A stretch of DNA of 59,668 bases from Balamuthia mandrillaris (GCA_031835245.1 JAVKOQ010000226.1:25001-84668); one strand, 5' to 3'; shown: positions 44,826 to 56,127, counted from the first letter of the stretch. Numbers and translations are program-made. Notes: generated by a model not told the origin, from the letters alone.

Positions 44826-45979
44826 TCACTGCAAGAGGCAACCCTCCTTCTTGCCGTCCTTGCCCTTCTTCTTGTCCTTGCTGCTCTTCTGCATGTGGTC
44901 AGCGAATACGGCCCTGCAGGCCTCCTCAAAGACCTGCGTCAGGTTCTTTTGTGTCAACGCAGAACATTCCACATACTTGTAGGCGTTGATCTCCTTGCTC
45001 AACTTTTCGGCCTATTTTATTCTTGTGGTTAGTAACATTAAAGAAGAGAAATAAAAGTAAATAAGAGAGAGAGACGACAGAAGAGAGAAAAGGACGATAG
45101 AAGAGAGAGAGAGAGAGACCTTAGTGAAGGAAATGGGTTCCAGGTTGTGCTCTTTGAGGCTGGCAATGGTGTCCTCGTTGTCCCTCAGGTCCAACTTTGT
45201 GCCTACCAGTATGATAGGAGTCTTGGGGTTGAAGTGAGACACCTCCGGTACCCACTATAGTTTTTGTTTAAAAGAAAAACACAAAGGCAAACACAAAAGA
45301 ACAAAAAATAATCTCAAGATTAGACATAAGAAACAAAGAAAAGGGGGAAAGATAAGATTAAAAGGAGGGCAAAAAAAACGGACCTTCTTTTTAACATTGT
45401 CAAAGCTTTCAGGGGAGGTAAGAGAGAAGCAAATGATGAACACGTCGGTGCCGGGATAACTGAGAGGTCGCAGTTGATCATACTCGCCGGAGCCTTGATT
45501 TTTGGAGATGGTTTAGGAGGAGATAGTTAATATCCTTCTGGCATTGAATAAAAAATCAACAAGATTAGATCGTTTTAAAATAAAAACAAACCAGCAGTAT
45601 CCCACAAGCCTTTGATTCCAAATCAGATTGGATCCCCGAAGAGAACAGCAGATTGGTTTTGTTGTTTTTTTTCTTCGGTTAGGAAGGAAGCACAGAAAAA
45701 AAAAAATAGAAAGAGAGGAAACAAAAAATAATCATCATCATCATCAAACTTTATCGGAAGAAGAGATCGGAAGAGAAAAAAAATATGAAAATAAAAGGGG
45801 GGGAAAAGGAGTTTACCAAGGTTAACAGGATGGCCTTCCACTACGGTGTTGGCCGTGTAGTTGTCAAAGACGGTGGGGACGTATTCCCCAGGAAAAGAGT
45901 TGGTGGTGTAGGAGATCAGCATGCAGGTCTTACCTACGGCTCCGTCCCCAACAACCATTACTTTTACATCTTGCCCCAT
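44826..45979 (-). CDS. RAC: Rac/Rho-family small GTPase
   Basis: Five exons (45979-45817, 45609-45592, 45493-45384, 45254-45120, 45011-44826) give 203 residues. All G motifs are present: [10 protein letters not shown]-loop, YVPTVFDNY switch I, GLWDTAG switch II, GTKLDLR, ECSAL. The Rho insert region ([16 protein letters not shown]), a polybasic tail and a CLLQ CaaX box for prenylation complete it. By homology it controls actin and membrane dynamics. Exon 2 is just 18 bases and encodes the switch II start. As spliced, the residue after DTAG, the Gln61 position, is Ser (DTAGSGEYD), which would lower intrinsic GTP hydrolysis if real. Only one acceptor AG is available there. Confidence 0.9.
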
Positions 45980-46863
45980 TTTGGGTGGGTGGTGGATTTG
46001 AAGAAGAAGAAAAAAATACAAAAAAAAAGCTCTCTGCTTTCCTCCTTTAAAAGTTTAATCGGCCGAACCTAACTAAATTTTAAAAAATAAATCAGATTCC
46101 TCATCGATAGGAGCGGGAAAGAAAAAAATTCGATGCGAAAAAACAAAAAGACAAGTCGGAAACAAAGATGATGAACTTTGAGAAGAGAAAAAAAAAAGGC
46201 AGCCCTGCCCCTTACCTACCTTTGTACGTGTTAGGCAAGCCTCCGGACTTTCTTCAAGAGGTTGTTGTTTACAAAACTCCCCCAGGAAAAGAAAAAAAAA
46301 ACAGACCTATTGTCCAGTGGAACACAATAAAAAAAAGACACAGCAGAGGGACACAGAAGAAGAAGAAGAAGAAGAAAGGGATCTTTTCTGCTTGCTTGCT
46401 CTCTTTACAAAAAAAACCTTTTCCGTTGGGAGGCGCCTCTCTTTTTTCGTTTTTAAATTTAACTTTTAAGAATTTGTTTAATTTGTCTGCTCATTACCAA
46501 AAATGGTGCACGCCTCCTCACCCTTCTTTGTTGAAAAGCTGAGTTTATTCGGAGGAGGGCCTATTCTGACTACGTCATATATATGGATCCTGTTGGACAG
46601 ATTTTCCCCAGCAAAAGCTAGTACCAGGGGAAATATAACGGACATAAAAGGAAAAGGCCAGAAGTGACGTGGATGGCGGGTTGGGATTGGTCCGCCGAAA
46701 GTGTGGGGCGGTGCGAGTCGAACCTACGCTGCGTCCACCCACTACCAAAAGGGAGGGGAAATTTTTCCCGGAAAATCGTTTTGCTGAAATAAAAATTGTT
46801 GCCGACAAAAAGAAGAGAGCGAAAGACGAGAAGAAGAGATTTTTTAGAGCAAACAAGCAGAAG
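45980..46863. promoter_or_regulatory. Divergent upstream region, Rac / UBA-BTB protein
   Basis: These 884 bases hold no convincing gene; the open frames inside are Lys-rich and low complexity. TACGTCAT is at 46571-46578 and GTGACGT near 46663-46669. An inverted CCAAT box lies in GGATTGGTCC around 46684-46693, close to the UBA-BTB start. Promoter function is inferred. Confidence 0.4.
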
Positions 46864-47240
46864 ATGAGCGACCTGTTGACGACCTTCCAGGCGGTGACGG
46901 GTGCGGACTCGTTCACCGCCCAATTTTATTTGGATATGACCAATTGGGATTTGGAGGTTCGTTCCTTGTGCTTTTTATGTTTCTCGGCCCTCCCTTCTTT
47001 GTCGTGGTAACGCGCCGAAAGATAAGAAAAGCCTGATCGCCCCTTTCTTTTTTTTTTTTGTTGAAACAACGACCAGCAAGCCACAAGTGCGTTCTTTGAT
47101 CAGGGCGGGGTTCGTTGCTACCTCCTTCTCTCTTCTCTTTTCATGTATGTTAACGATCAAAACTTACTTCATTCTACTGCTACGTAGAAACCAGCCACCA
47201 ACCCTGCTGCTACCCGGTAAAAAACTCTCTTATTTTTCCC

Positions 47241-47286
<46 letters not shown>

Positions 47287-47412
47287 TTGGTTCCCACTAA
47301 AACCTTATGTTGGCTTTTTTCGTACAGGCCTGCAGTGAAGTCTGGTTCTCAGAAAAAAACCGTTAGCTTTAAACCTGATGCCTATGCTCGGTCTCTCTTC
47401 TTTCTTCTCTCT

Positions 47413-47456
<44 letters not shown>

Positions 47457-47842
47457 CATTCATTCTTGCGTTGTTCTCATTCTCTCTCTCTTCTTTTTGT
47501 CGTTTTCTTTTTCTTTCCCTGTTTCTCCTTTCATTGTTCTTTATTTTTATCTCTCGCTCTGTTTCTATCGTTCGTTATTACAATGGAATGCAGAGGGCTG
47601 CGGGAGACGGTAAAGAACCTCTACAAGAACCCGCTGTTGAGCGATGTGACGCTGATAGTGAACGAGGAGGAGCGAGTGCCCGCTCACAAGTTGGTAATCA
47701 CGAGCTGGTCTGACGTCCTCGCCGACTTGTTGGCTGGCAAAAAGACAATCCAGGCCGGTGATGATGATGACGACAGCGGCATGCAGCTAGAAGGTTTCTA
47801 TCTTCTTGTTCTTGACTGATTCTGTGTTGTTCTAAACGAAGC

Positions 47843-47886
<44 letters not shown>

Positions 47887-49338
47887 CTTTGCGAATAAAT
47901 AGAAAAAGAAAAACAAACGGAGATGGAAGAAGAACGCGGACCTGTAGTACGGATACAGTCAGATCCACGCACTAACACATCTCACTTTCTCGCCCTGCTC
48001 AAATTCATGTACAACGGCTCTTACGAAGACATCGATAGCGAGACGGCTCTTCCTCTCACCATCATTGCTCATCAATTCAACGTCTCCAAGTACAAAGAGC
48101 AATGCGCCGCCTTCCTCTTCCATCAAGACAAACAGCTATTAGGACTGTCTCGACTGCCGCAAGACGCCAAAGCCAAAAAACGATTATTGAGCGACAAAGG
48201 AAAAGATGTCTCACGACTGTTGGAGATAGCCACCACCTACCATTGTCAATTGTTGGAGTCACTCTGTGCCAGCTACTTGGCCTTGCATTTTAAGACGTTG
48301 GTACAGTCGGGACAGGCTTTCGACTTGCCGCCCTCTACCTGGTGCGAGTTGCTAAAGAGCGACGACATCGCAGTGGCTGAGAATGTAGTCTTCAAGGCGG
48401 TGATGGACTATAGCCAGCACCAACGGTTCGAGAGGGCGGATCTCGTGCTGGAAAGACTCTTGCCGCAAGTGCGGCTGCCGTTGTTGTCTACATCCGATCT
48501 GGAATCGCAGGTTTGCAACAATCCAGTGCTGCAAACAATTCCGATTATACACGATCTTCTTCATGAGGCCTATCGCTACAAGCTTTATCCTTCTGCAACC
48601 ACCAGAACCTCTCGCTGTGTTCCTCGTGTTGGTGGTGCGTTTTTCGTTAACTCGAAGTTAGTATTTTGCATCTTTTAATTCACACTAACAAAACCGTTGC
48701 AAATGAAAAAACAAAGATGTGAGATGGTCATCCAAGTCGAAATCTGTTAACATTACTCTCAGCAACGAGGATAAGACTGCCAAATACAACAGCTTGTCAG
48801 CCAACGTATGGGCCTGTGTCAGTGTGAAGGAGTGGCTTACAACCGGCGTACATACCTTCCGCTTTAAGATCAACCACAATGCGTCCAGCTGGCTCTTCAT
48901 CGGTGTTGTTGCAAAGACTTTCACTGGCTTTTCCTCCAGTACTCTCTCTCTCTCTCTCTCTCTCTCGTTTTTGTTATCTTGTTCTCTCTTTTCTCTTTGC
49001 TTGTTCTCGCTCCTCCGTAACTATGCTTCACTTCTTCTCACCAATCCCTTTTCTTGGATAATGCAGCCTATGTTGGTGCAACGACGGACAGTTGGGGCTT
49101 CTGTAATGCTTCCGGTTGGGGTAAAGCCACTGCCGGTAGCAACACGCCCTTTGGCAGACATTACACCACAGGGGATATAGTGACGATGGAGGTGGACATG
49201 GACAAGCACACTGTCTCCTATGCCGTCAATAACGACAAACTTGCGGTGGCTTGGAGCTCGCTGCCAGCCGGCCCCTTGTTGCCTACCATCTCGTTGTATC
49301 AAACCGGGGACTCCATGACTCTCCTTCCACCAGAGTGA
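46864..49338 (+). CDS. UBA-BTB-BACK-SPRY protein, probable CUL3 adaptor
   Basis: Eight exons (46864-46956, 47077-47109, 47188-47216, 47328-47390, 47594-47793, 47903-48634, 48717-48938, 49067-49338) give 547 residues. Residues 1-42 (LLTTFQAVTGADSFTAQFYLDMTNWDLEQATSAFFD split over two exons) are a UBA-like domain of the p47/UBXN type. A BTB domain (about 78-210: NPLLSDVTLIV, VPAHKLVITSWS, ALLKFMYNGSY) and a BACK region (about 213-330) follow. A SPRY/B30.2 domain ends it (VGATTDSWGF, TGDIVTMEVDMDKHTVSY). BTB-BACK proteins dock substrates onto CUL3 ubiquitin ligases. A ubiquitin-bin​ding UBA plus a SPRY substrate arm would make an unusual adaptor. Microexons of 33 and 29 bases lie early. Confidence 0.85.
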
Positions 49339-49917
49339 GGTTGTTTTTTTGTTTTGTTCGTGTGTCTATCCAAAAAATACGATTCCTTTTGTTCAAGTAC
49401 ATGGTATGCGCCACCGTTTATTTTCGCCAGAACAAGTTGCTGCTGCACGTGTGCCGTTGAGCTCTGCGGAGGAGTTAAAGATTAGTGGATAATAAATGAG
49501 AGAGAAAGAGAGGCCAAAAAAAAAAATGCTTTGCGCAACGCGATCAGGAGATCAAAAGTAAGGTAGCAGGTTTTTTGTCGGCAATGTTTGCGCAGCGGCA
49601 AACTCAGACAAATGCCAGAATCATGAATAAAGCAACCACAAAACAACACAAACACACAACGACTAAAGCTTACCTCAACTAACAACAGTTCTCTCCGCTC
49701 TGCTCAGAGTACAGCACTGGCGCCTGTTAAATAAGGCCGTCTTCCAAGCAAATGCATTCAAACAATGCTTGAAGGGTCTCTTCCGTGAGGGTAAAAGGTC
49801 AAACGGCCAGGGTCTTCCTCGCTCCTTTGCTGCTTGTGATGGCGTTTCACGGGCCCACTTGCGTTTTTGTTTTTGTGCCGCAATGAAAAAAACAAAAACA
49901 AAACAAAGAACACTCGT
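49339..49917. other. Intergenic region between convergent genes
   Basis: No gene is seen in these 579 bases between the UBA-BTB-BACK-SPRY stop and the NSE4 stop. The region presumably contains both 3' untranslated regions. Confidence 0.6.
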
Positions 49918-51508
49918 TCAATCGCGTTTCCTCTTGCCATTGCTGCTCTTGCTGCTAGTACTGCTGCTTGCACCGCCGCTAGTCCCGCCATCGCCATCCT
50001 CACCATCCCCATCACCATCACTAGCTTGTTGCGAGTCACCGTTCATAGACTCAGTAGTACTTCCATTTGCAGAATGATGCGAACGACGGATCATCTCCTG
50101 CAATATTTAAATATTTTGTGTTTGGGAAAATAAAAGGACAATCAGCAAAAACAATGTGGAGAAAGAAGAAACATAGGGAAACAAACCTGCCACATTTTAT
50201 AGTCTAACTTGACGACGCACTGCCGTTTATAGGCAGTACCAGACTCATAGTCAGAGTCATCGGGAGGAAGAGCTGGTTTAAGAATGGGTTGAGGGCCTTC
50301 TTCCGTTTGAACGATCTGCGTCTCGGCCCTCCCTTCCTTCACAAGGAAGGAGAGATGGAACAAATTTTCAACGGTGCGGCTGAATGAGGATGGGTCCGCT
50401 ATCAAGCCGAAAACGTTTTGTCGTTTTGTCTTGCGCAACTGGTTGTAAAGTTGCTCCACTCGCTTGCTTGTCTCCCCTTCTTCCTCTTTGCTTGTGTCCT
50501 TAATCTGCAGCAAGATTTAAATATTTGATCAGGTTGGTGAAGGAGGGAGAAAGCGACAGAAATGTTTCTTCTACCTCCTCTGGCACCACTTTCTTTCCAA
50601 GCTTTTCTTTCTGTGTGACTCTGCGCTGTTTCTTTTCCTTTGGAGTTGCGCTCAGGGGTCCATGCCTATTTTGGTCGTAAGCAAAGTCGAAAGTTCGCTT
50701 GCCGTTTATGAAAAAACAGAGACAAAAGACTACGCACAAAAAGTCAACTGTGGGGGTGAGACGGTAGTATTTGGCACACCGAAGACCAAAACCAAGCCAG
50801 TCCAGTTCCTTTTTACTTCGCTTCGAGCCATTCTCTTCCTCTTCCTCTTCCTCTTCCTCTTCTTCTTTTTCTTTCTCCTTTTGCTTGTCCTTGGAGGTAG
50901 CGCCCTGCATGAATAACCGGAGCTTGACCATGAAGGAGCCCACGTCGTAACTGCCGAAATGGGTCTTCAAGCGAGCGGCTTGTTCCGCGCCGTACCGCGA
51001 GCAGATGGTCATGCACTCAGAGTCCAACGCTGCCTCTCTGGGCTGCTGTACTGCTGGCCGGGGTGAGATGCGTAAAAGAATATAAAAAGAACAAGAAATG
51101 GAATTATTAAATGAATGAGGGGTTAGGGTAGATACGCAGAGAGCAGGACAAAGCGACAGAGGAAAGCGAACGGGAAGAAGAGGAGAGGGACACGAAAACG
51201 ACAGAAAGGTGTTGGTACCTCTATGAAAGAGCAAATCGCTTTGTTGCAACTTCTTGGCGAGAGCATCAGAGCCAGGACGAATAAAATCTTCTTTTTGAGC
51301 TGCAAAAACACGACAAAAAAAAAGTTAGACCAAATGAGTGCATCATCCGAAAACTGGACATACTGCTAAGTTCTGTGATCAATTGTCGGTAGTTGCTTCT
51401 GATCTGCCTACGCTCGTCTGCGCTTTGCGTTTTTTTCTTTGCACCGGAGGAAGTTTGTTTGGCCCCATTCGTTTTGGTCGCTGTTGATCGCCGCCGTTGT
51501 TGCTGCAT
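49918..51508 (-). CDS. NSE4: SMC5/6 complex kleisin NSE4
   Basis: Five exons (51508-51364, 51299-51219, 51053-50575, 50504-50187, 50097-49918) give about 400 residues, normal for Nse4/NSMCE4. The N-terminal helix RRQIRSNYRQLITEL matches the kleisin SMC5-neck-binding segment. The C-terminal domain SFSRTVENLFHLSFLVKEGRA is the Nse4 winged-helix signature that binds the other SMC head. Nse4 bridges SMC5 and SMC6 in DNA repair and chromosome segregation. The middle has an acidic Glu run, and the tail is Ser/Gly/Asp-rich. Bases around 50694-50744 encode an odd hydrophobic insert and may be a 51-base in-frame intron. Exon 3 has two tandem CAG acceptors three bases apart. Confidence 0.87.
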
Positions 51509-51984
51509 CTCTTTTGGTTTTTATTACAACAAAACAAAGGAATCGCGGGAAAATCAGATTTTGTGGTTGGACACCTGTGCAATCCCTTTCAAAAAAATAA
51601 AAATTAATAAAAAATTAAGAAATTCTTCACCACACGCGCTACCTTTTCTGAATCGAAGATTTGGACCGCCTATCGCTCGCTCTAGATCTGCAGCTCCACT
51701 ACCCGTTGCCGTTTGGCTTTATTTCTTTGCCGCCCCTTTTTTTTTGCTTGAAGACGGGTAACGGGAGGCTCCTCACGCCTTGTCCGCAAAAATTTTCTTT
51801 GATTGTTGATTGGCCCTTTTTTACGAAATGCAAATGAGAAGCAGAAAAGAAAGAAAGAAAGAAAGATGAGAAGAAGAGAGGAAAACCACGCCCACACCGC
51901 GGCCGCATGAGAGCGAAGCTTTCTATTTTTTTTTTTCATTTTTGTGAACAGGTTTAAACCAAGCAAGACTGCGAGGACACATCA
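51509..51984. promoter_or_regulatory. Divergent upstream region, NSE4 / acyltransferase
   Basis: These 476 bases separate divergent starts. I see T-runs at 51727-51740 and 51928-51938 and a GCGGCCGC at 51899-51906, but no recognised factor site. Confidence 0.35.
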
Positions 51985-53613
51985 ATGAAAGGAACGCCAG
52001 ACACAGCAGCGCTGGCGTCGTGCCCAGCGGCCGATACGGTCACACTCATAGCGCGGCGTGCTCTGCACTGCGCCGACGGGGAGTCGCTGGCAGGGCTCGA
52101 GTCGCCGTTCAGGCTTGGCCCATTGGATCAGTTGGTGCTTCCCTTTGTGCCCATAGCGGTGGTTTTCCTCTACAGAAAGCCCACCTCGGGCGCAAGCAGC
52201 AGCGAGCTGCTCCCGATGGAGCGCCTTGCACGAGCGCTCGCACTGCTGCTGGATTACTATCCGCACCTGACGGGTCGCCTCCAAATAAACCCCAGCGATA
52301 AAACCCCCGAGATCTCGCAACTGGGCACTGGGGCTGAGCTTTTCATAGCCCAGTGCAGCGAAAGGCTAGATACATTTTGCCCCTCTCTGTACGCTGGAGA
52401 GGAGCAACACGCTACCGGCCGCATTCTGATGAAGGACCTGCCCGCTGCTGGCAATGCCCTACTGGCGCCCTTCGATCCGACTCTCGAGGGCGTCTGCCGC
52501 GACCCCATCTTCGTCGTCCAGCATACCCGCTTCGCATGCGGTGGCGTCGCACTGGGCGTGCGGCTTCATCACATCGTGTGCGACGCCGATGGCTTCTTTC
52601 GGCTGGTGCACGACTTGGCAGAGATCTATCGCGGCGTTCGTGCTTCGGAGACGAAAGGCGATCCAAGCTCCGGTATCGGCGTGCTCGCTCGCCCGCCTCA
52701 CATCCGATCCTACCTGTGGGAGCTGTGGGACATGACGCCAGAAGAAAGGCAAGCGGCGCTTGACGTTCAACCCGCGCACTACTACGTTGAGTCGAGCGAT
52801 CACGCCGCTGTGGTGGCTGCTGAGGGGGCTTCCACGTCCGCAGCGGAACCTCCCGCTTCTGCGGTTCCACCGGCTCAACCTCCAGTCATCGGGCGTGTGT
52901 TGCGCTTCTCCGGCCGAGAGCTCGACGCTCTTAAAGCACATGCCACGGACCCGAGCGGAGGCAGCTGGGTGTCCACCTTTGAGGCGCTGTCAGCGCACCT
53001 CTACCAGAGCGTCTATCGCGCGCGACTCTGGCTGCGCACGGCGCAAGGCGTGCCACTATCAGCGGCCGTGTCGGAGGTATCTCGCGAATTTCTCACCTCC
53101 GTCAATTGGCGCGGCCGGGACCGTCTCGACCTCCCGCCGCGCTACTTCCCTAATGCTTGCTTTATCCCCTACTCCGGCCTGCCACATGATGTGCTTGCAG
53201 ACGGCCCTCTTTGGCAGGTCGCAAAAGCCCTACACGACTGGACGCGCGCGTTGAGCCCAGAGAAGGCGAGGCAGACCCTTCGCTGGATTGCTGCGCAGCC
53301 GGACAAGACTCGTGTGAAGATCGACTTTTGCTTCCAGAACAGCTTCATGGTCAGCCAGTGGTGCAAGTTTGACATGTACGTGGGGGTCGACTTTGACGTC
53401 GATGAGCATGGCGAGGCGGTGCTTCCGGCTTTGGTGGGGCCGCCATTCACGCCTATCTTGCTGGTCGATGGCCTGGCCTACTTTTTGGCCACGGAGGAGC
53501 AGCTCCAGGGAGGCACAGCACCGCAGTCCATCGATGTCAACCTGGCTCTGAGCGAGCCGCTCTGGGCGATCCTCGACCAGGATGAGGGCTTTCGGCAGTT
53601 TCGTCACGCATGA
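51985..53613 (+). CDS. Intronless BAHD-type acyltransferase
   Basis: One uninterrupted exon of 542 residues. The active-site motif LHHIVCDADGFFRLV fits the HHxxxDG of plant and fungal BAHD/transferase-family enzymes. The N-terminal LGPLDQLVLPFVPIAVVFLY and LLDYYPHLTGRL are the usual first strand and helix, and VNWRGRDRLDLPPRYFPNACF matches the NxRxRxxPPLPxGYFGN region. The C-terminal DFGWG structural motif is degenerate (VDFDVDEHG). Such enzymes move acyl groups from CoA onto alcohols or amines, with the substrate unknown here. It is the only long gene in the window without introns apart from the F-box gene, and it is visibly GC-richer than its neighbours. This suggests horizontal transfer or a retroposed copy. 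Confidence 0.82.
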   Translation: MKGTPDTAALASCPAADTVTLIARRALHCADGESLAGLESPFRLGPLDQLVLPFVPIAVVFLYRKPTSGASSSELLPMERLARALALLLDYYPHLTGRLQINPSDKTPEISQLGTGAELFIAQCSERLDTFCPSLYAGEEQHATGRILMKDLPAAGNALLAPFDPTLEGVCRDPIFVVQHTRFACGGVALGVRLHHIVCDADGFFRLVHDLAEIYRGVRASETKGDPSSGIGVLARPPHIRSYLWELWDMTPEERQAALDVQPAHYYVESSDHAAVVAAEGASTSAAEPPASAVPPAQPPVIGRVLRFSGRELDALKAHATDPSGGSWVSTFEALSAHLYQSVYRARLWLRTAQGVPLSAAVSEVSREFLTSVNWRGRDRLDLPPRYFPNACFIPYSGLPHDVLADGPLWQVAKALHDWTRALSPEKARQTLRWIAAQPDKTRVKIDFCFQNSFMVSQWCKFDMYVGVDFDVDEHGEAVLPALVGPPFTPILLVDGLAYFLATEEQLQGGTAPQSIDVNLALSEPLWAILDQDEGFRQFRHA

Positions 53614-53730
53614 CGATGTAATGATAGCCTCCAAACTCTCTCTCTCTCTCTCTCTCTCTCATTGTAGATATAATGGCTGTTTTCAACAAAGAAAAATAAG
53701 ACAAGGAGAAAAAAGCCGTTCCTTGTTGAC

Positions 53731-55661
53731 TCAGTGCCGGTTTGAGCGATGAAGCATGTGGAGATAAAACTGCTTCCGGAAGGGATCCACAACTTGCAGG
53801 GTTTCCAGCCCTTCCTTGATATCCTTTTCTCGCTCAAAGGTAGCTCCTTCCGTGGGATTGTTGGCCAAAAGCAGGGTTCGCAGTTCCTCCAACAACATCA
53901 CCTTGGATAGCAATGGCCCTTCATTCACAGATAAGGAGAGACGGAGGTTAGTGTCTTTGTTGTGGGAGAAAGGGGGAGAGAAAAGAAGAGCAAAGAGAGA
54001 AGAAAGTACATTTGGCAGGGGCAGCTGTGGTTGCAATCTCCTCATCAGAAGAAAGGATTTCGTCACAAAGCTCAACTTCTCGCTCAAGTATGGCCACCTT
54101 TTCGCTTGTTGGCACTGCAAACAAAAAAAAGTAAATAATGAGATAATGAAGAAGATTCAAGGGTAACGAAAGAGAGAAAGAGAGACCTTGAGAAATGAGC
54201 CAACGATGATAAAGCCATGGGCTCTCTCCGTCATGCATAACCATGGCAGGGCTAACCAAGTCAAACTCTTATAAATAAAAACGGATGAGAAATTGGCCAA
54301 TTACTCTAAACAATAGCTTGGAACAATTAAACACTCACCTGTTTGCAAAGTATCCATGACAGTCTGTACAAGGTTTTCCTTTGGTGATTCCTTTGCAATC
54401 CTGGCAAGCTTTTTCCCGATAACGAGGGACCGTTGATGGTAGGCTGAGTAGTTGGAAATGCTGTTCATGCCGCCACCACCTTTCACGCCAAAGAAAACGG
54501 AGGCCGAGTCGCTGATCTGCATCTCTGTGAACTCCAGCTCCTCCTGTTCTGACGTTTGGGCGTGCTCCAACACGAACCTACGATAGTTCCAACAGTGGAC
54601 TGGTCAAATGGAGGAACATTAGCGCCGTGATAATGAGTGTTTGAGCAAAAGAAATGATAAGACTCAGAAGGAAAGAAGGTACAGTTTCTGGCATCTGCTT
54701 TCAAAAACTTGGCACACAGTTTGAGCTCTCGCTTCCAGTACCAAAGAGGGTCTCGTTTTTCCTGCTTTTTAGCTTCAGCATTGGCAGCAGCGGCAGGCTC
54801 CTCTTCTTGCGTTTGAGGTCTGGTCAGCAACAACGCCTGCATTTGCAGCACACACCAAAGGCGATGATGCCACACCCAGTAGGACTTCGGGTAGTGAGCA
54901 ATGCCAAAGTAAGTCAGCGTGCTCAGGTCCTTTTCCAGCATGTCGACCTTTTGTTGAAAGCCCCATTTGCTTTTTTTCTGTTCGGCTTCTGTTTTCGTAG
55001 TGGTGACTTGTCCCTCTTCGCCTACGCTTTCCTTTCCTCCTTCTTTTTCATCGTTGTTGCTGGACTGTTGTTCAGGTAACGTCTGCTCACCTTCTTGAAC
55101 TTCTGTGCACTTCTCCGTGTCTTGCTTTTGATCTCCAGAGGGCAAGTCTTCTTTCTCTGGTTCTTTTGAACCTTCTTCGTTCTTCTCCTTCTCCTCCTCG
55201 TTCTCCTCCTCCTCCTCCTCTTGTGCGAGTTTGTGGAGCATGGCTCTCCTGCGCACGTTCCATAGGGTGTAACACTCTGGGTTTTTGGCGATCAGCTTCT
55301 CAGAGAGCTCAATCGCTCGATCCCCCAACCTATTCTCATCTCTCTGAAACAAAGTTTTGAGGTATGAGTTGGGTCGTCAAGTTTGAAAAACCTTTTTTTT
55401 TCAAAAATAAATAAAAGTAGAGGAGGGAGGTTACCAATCTGATGAGTTCAGACCAAAGAGCAGCCCACTCGTTGGCGGCAGCTTTTTTCCGCTCCACCAT
55501 CTCTTGGGTCAGTTGTTGCTGGTCCTCCTTTCTTCTGCCGTGCTGCATGAATGATGAAGCCAAACGAACCAAGGCAAGAAAGGGATCAGCCACGCACGCA
55601 CACAAGTTTGAGAGGGTGATGAAAAAGTGTAGCAAAACGGAAAAGGCCTTACCAACACCAT
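53731..55661 (-). CDS. RABGGTA: Rab geranylgeranyltransferase alpha subunit
   Basis: Seven exons (55661-55653, 55542-55435, 55343-54683, 54599-54339, 54267-54187, 54114-54010, 53918-53731) give 470 residues. PPTA repeats are plain: NPECYTLWNVRRR, YPKSYWVWHHRLW, DARNFHCWNYRRFVLEHAQ, NYSAYHQRSLVI and SPWLYHRWL. A late AKWPLLSKVMLLEEL helix resembles mammalian and yeast alpha subunits. With the beta subunit and REP it attaches geranylgeranyl to Rab GTPases. An acidic low-complexity insert lies between the first two repeats. The first exon would encode just MVL before HGRRKE, matching the family's MHGR start; otherwise translation could begin at 55548. No C-terminal leucine-rich repeats are seen. 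Confidence 0.9.
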
Positions 55662-56127
55662 TTTTTTTCTTGATCACTTTCGGCCCTTTTCAACGTAGGA
55701 GAGAGAATAAGAAGAAGTACAAAAGCTGAAGAATCAAAAAAAAAGGGGGTGGGGTTCCAGAATAAAAGAATCAGAAGTCACCTCCTTCTCTCCTCTTCTC
55801 CTCTTTGCTCTCTTCTCTTTCTTTGGCTTCTGTTTTTCCTACGAGGTTGGTTCTTTTTTCCTAAGAGGTTGGACATCATCTACTAGAGCATTTTCCCTGA
55901 AGGAAACCTCTCCCCCACGCAGCGGGCGGGTGTGTGTAGCCCCGCCATCATTGCTATTGGCCCAAATGCTTTGATTTACTATTGGCTTAGTAATAGGAAT
56001 TTCATTAGTTCGAAATTATTCCTCGAATAAATTGATTAGGGTTACCACAGGCAGCTATTCCTTTTTCTTTTCGCTCAACAAACTACACGAACAAACAAAC
56101 AAACAACAGTGTTCCAAACAAACCACC
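55662..56127. promoter_or_regulatory. Divergent upstream region, RabGGTase alpha / right-end gene
   Basis: No gene is seen. A telomere-like TTAGGGTTA box lies at 56036-56044 about 85 bases before the right-end gene, similar to boxes upstream of the CorA gene. The middle is CT-rich. Confidence 0.35.

Noticed and set aside
46168-46542. 124-codon plus-strand open frame upstream of the UBA-BTB gene
   Set aside because: Low-complexity Lys-rich sequence between two divergent starts, with no family resemblance.
46690-46740. tRNA-like GGTTCGACTC B-box on the minus strand
   Set aside because: The arms around it do not form a five-base T stem and no acceptor or anticodon stem can be drawn.
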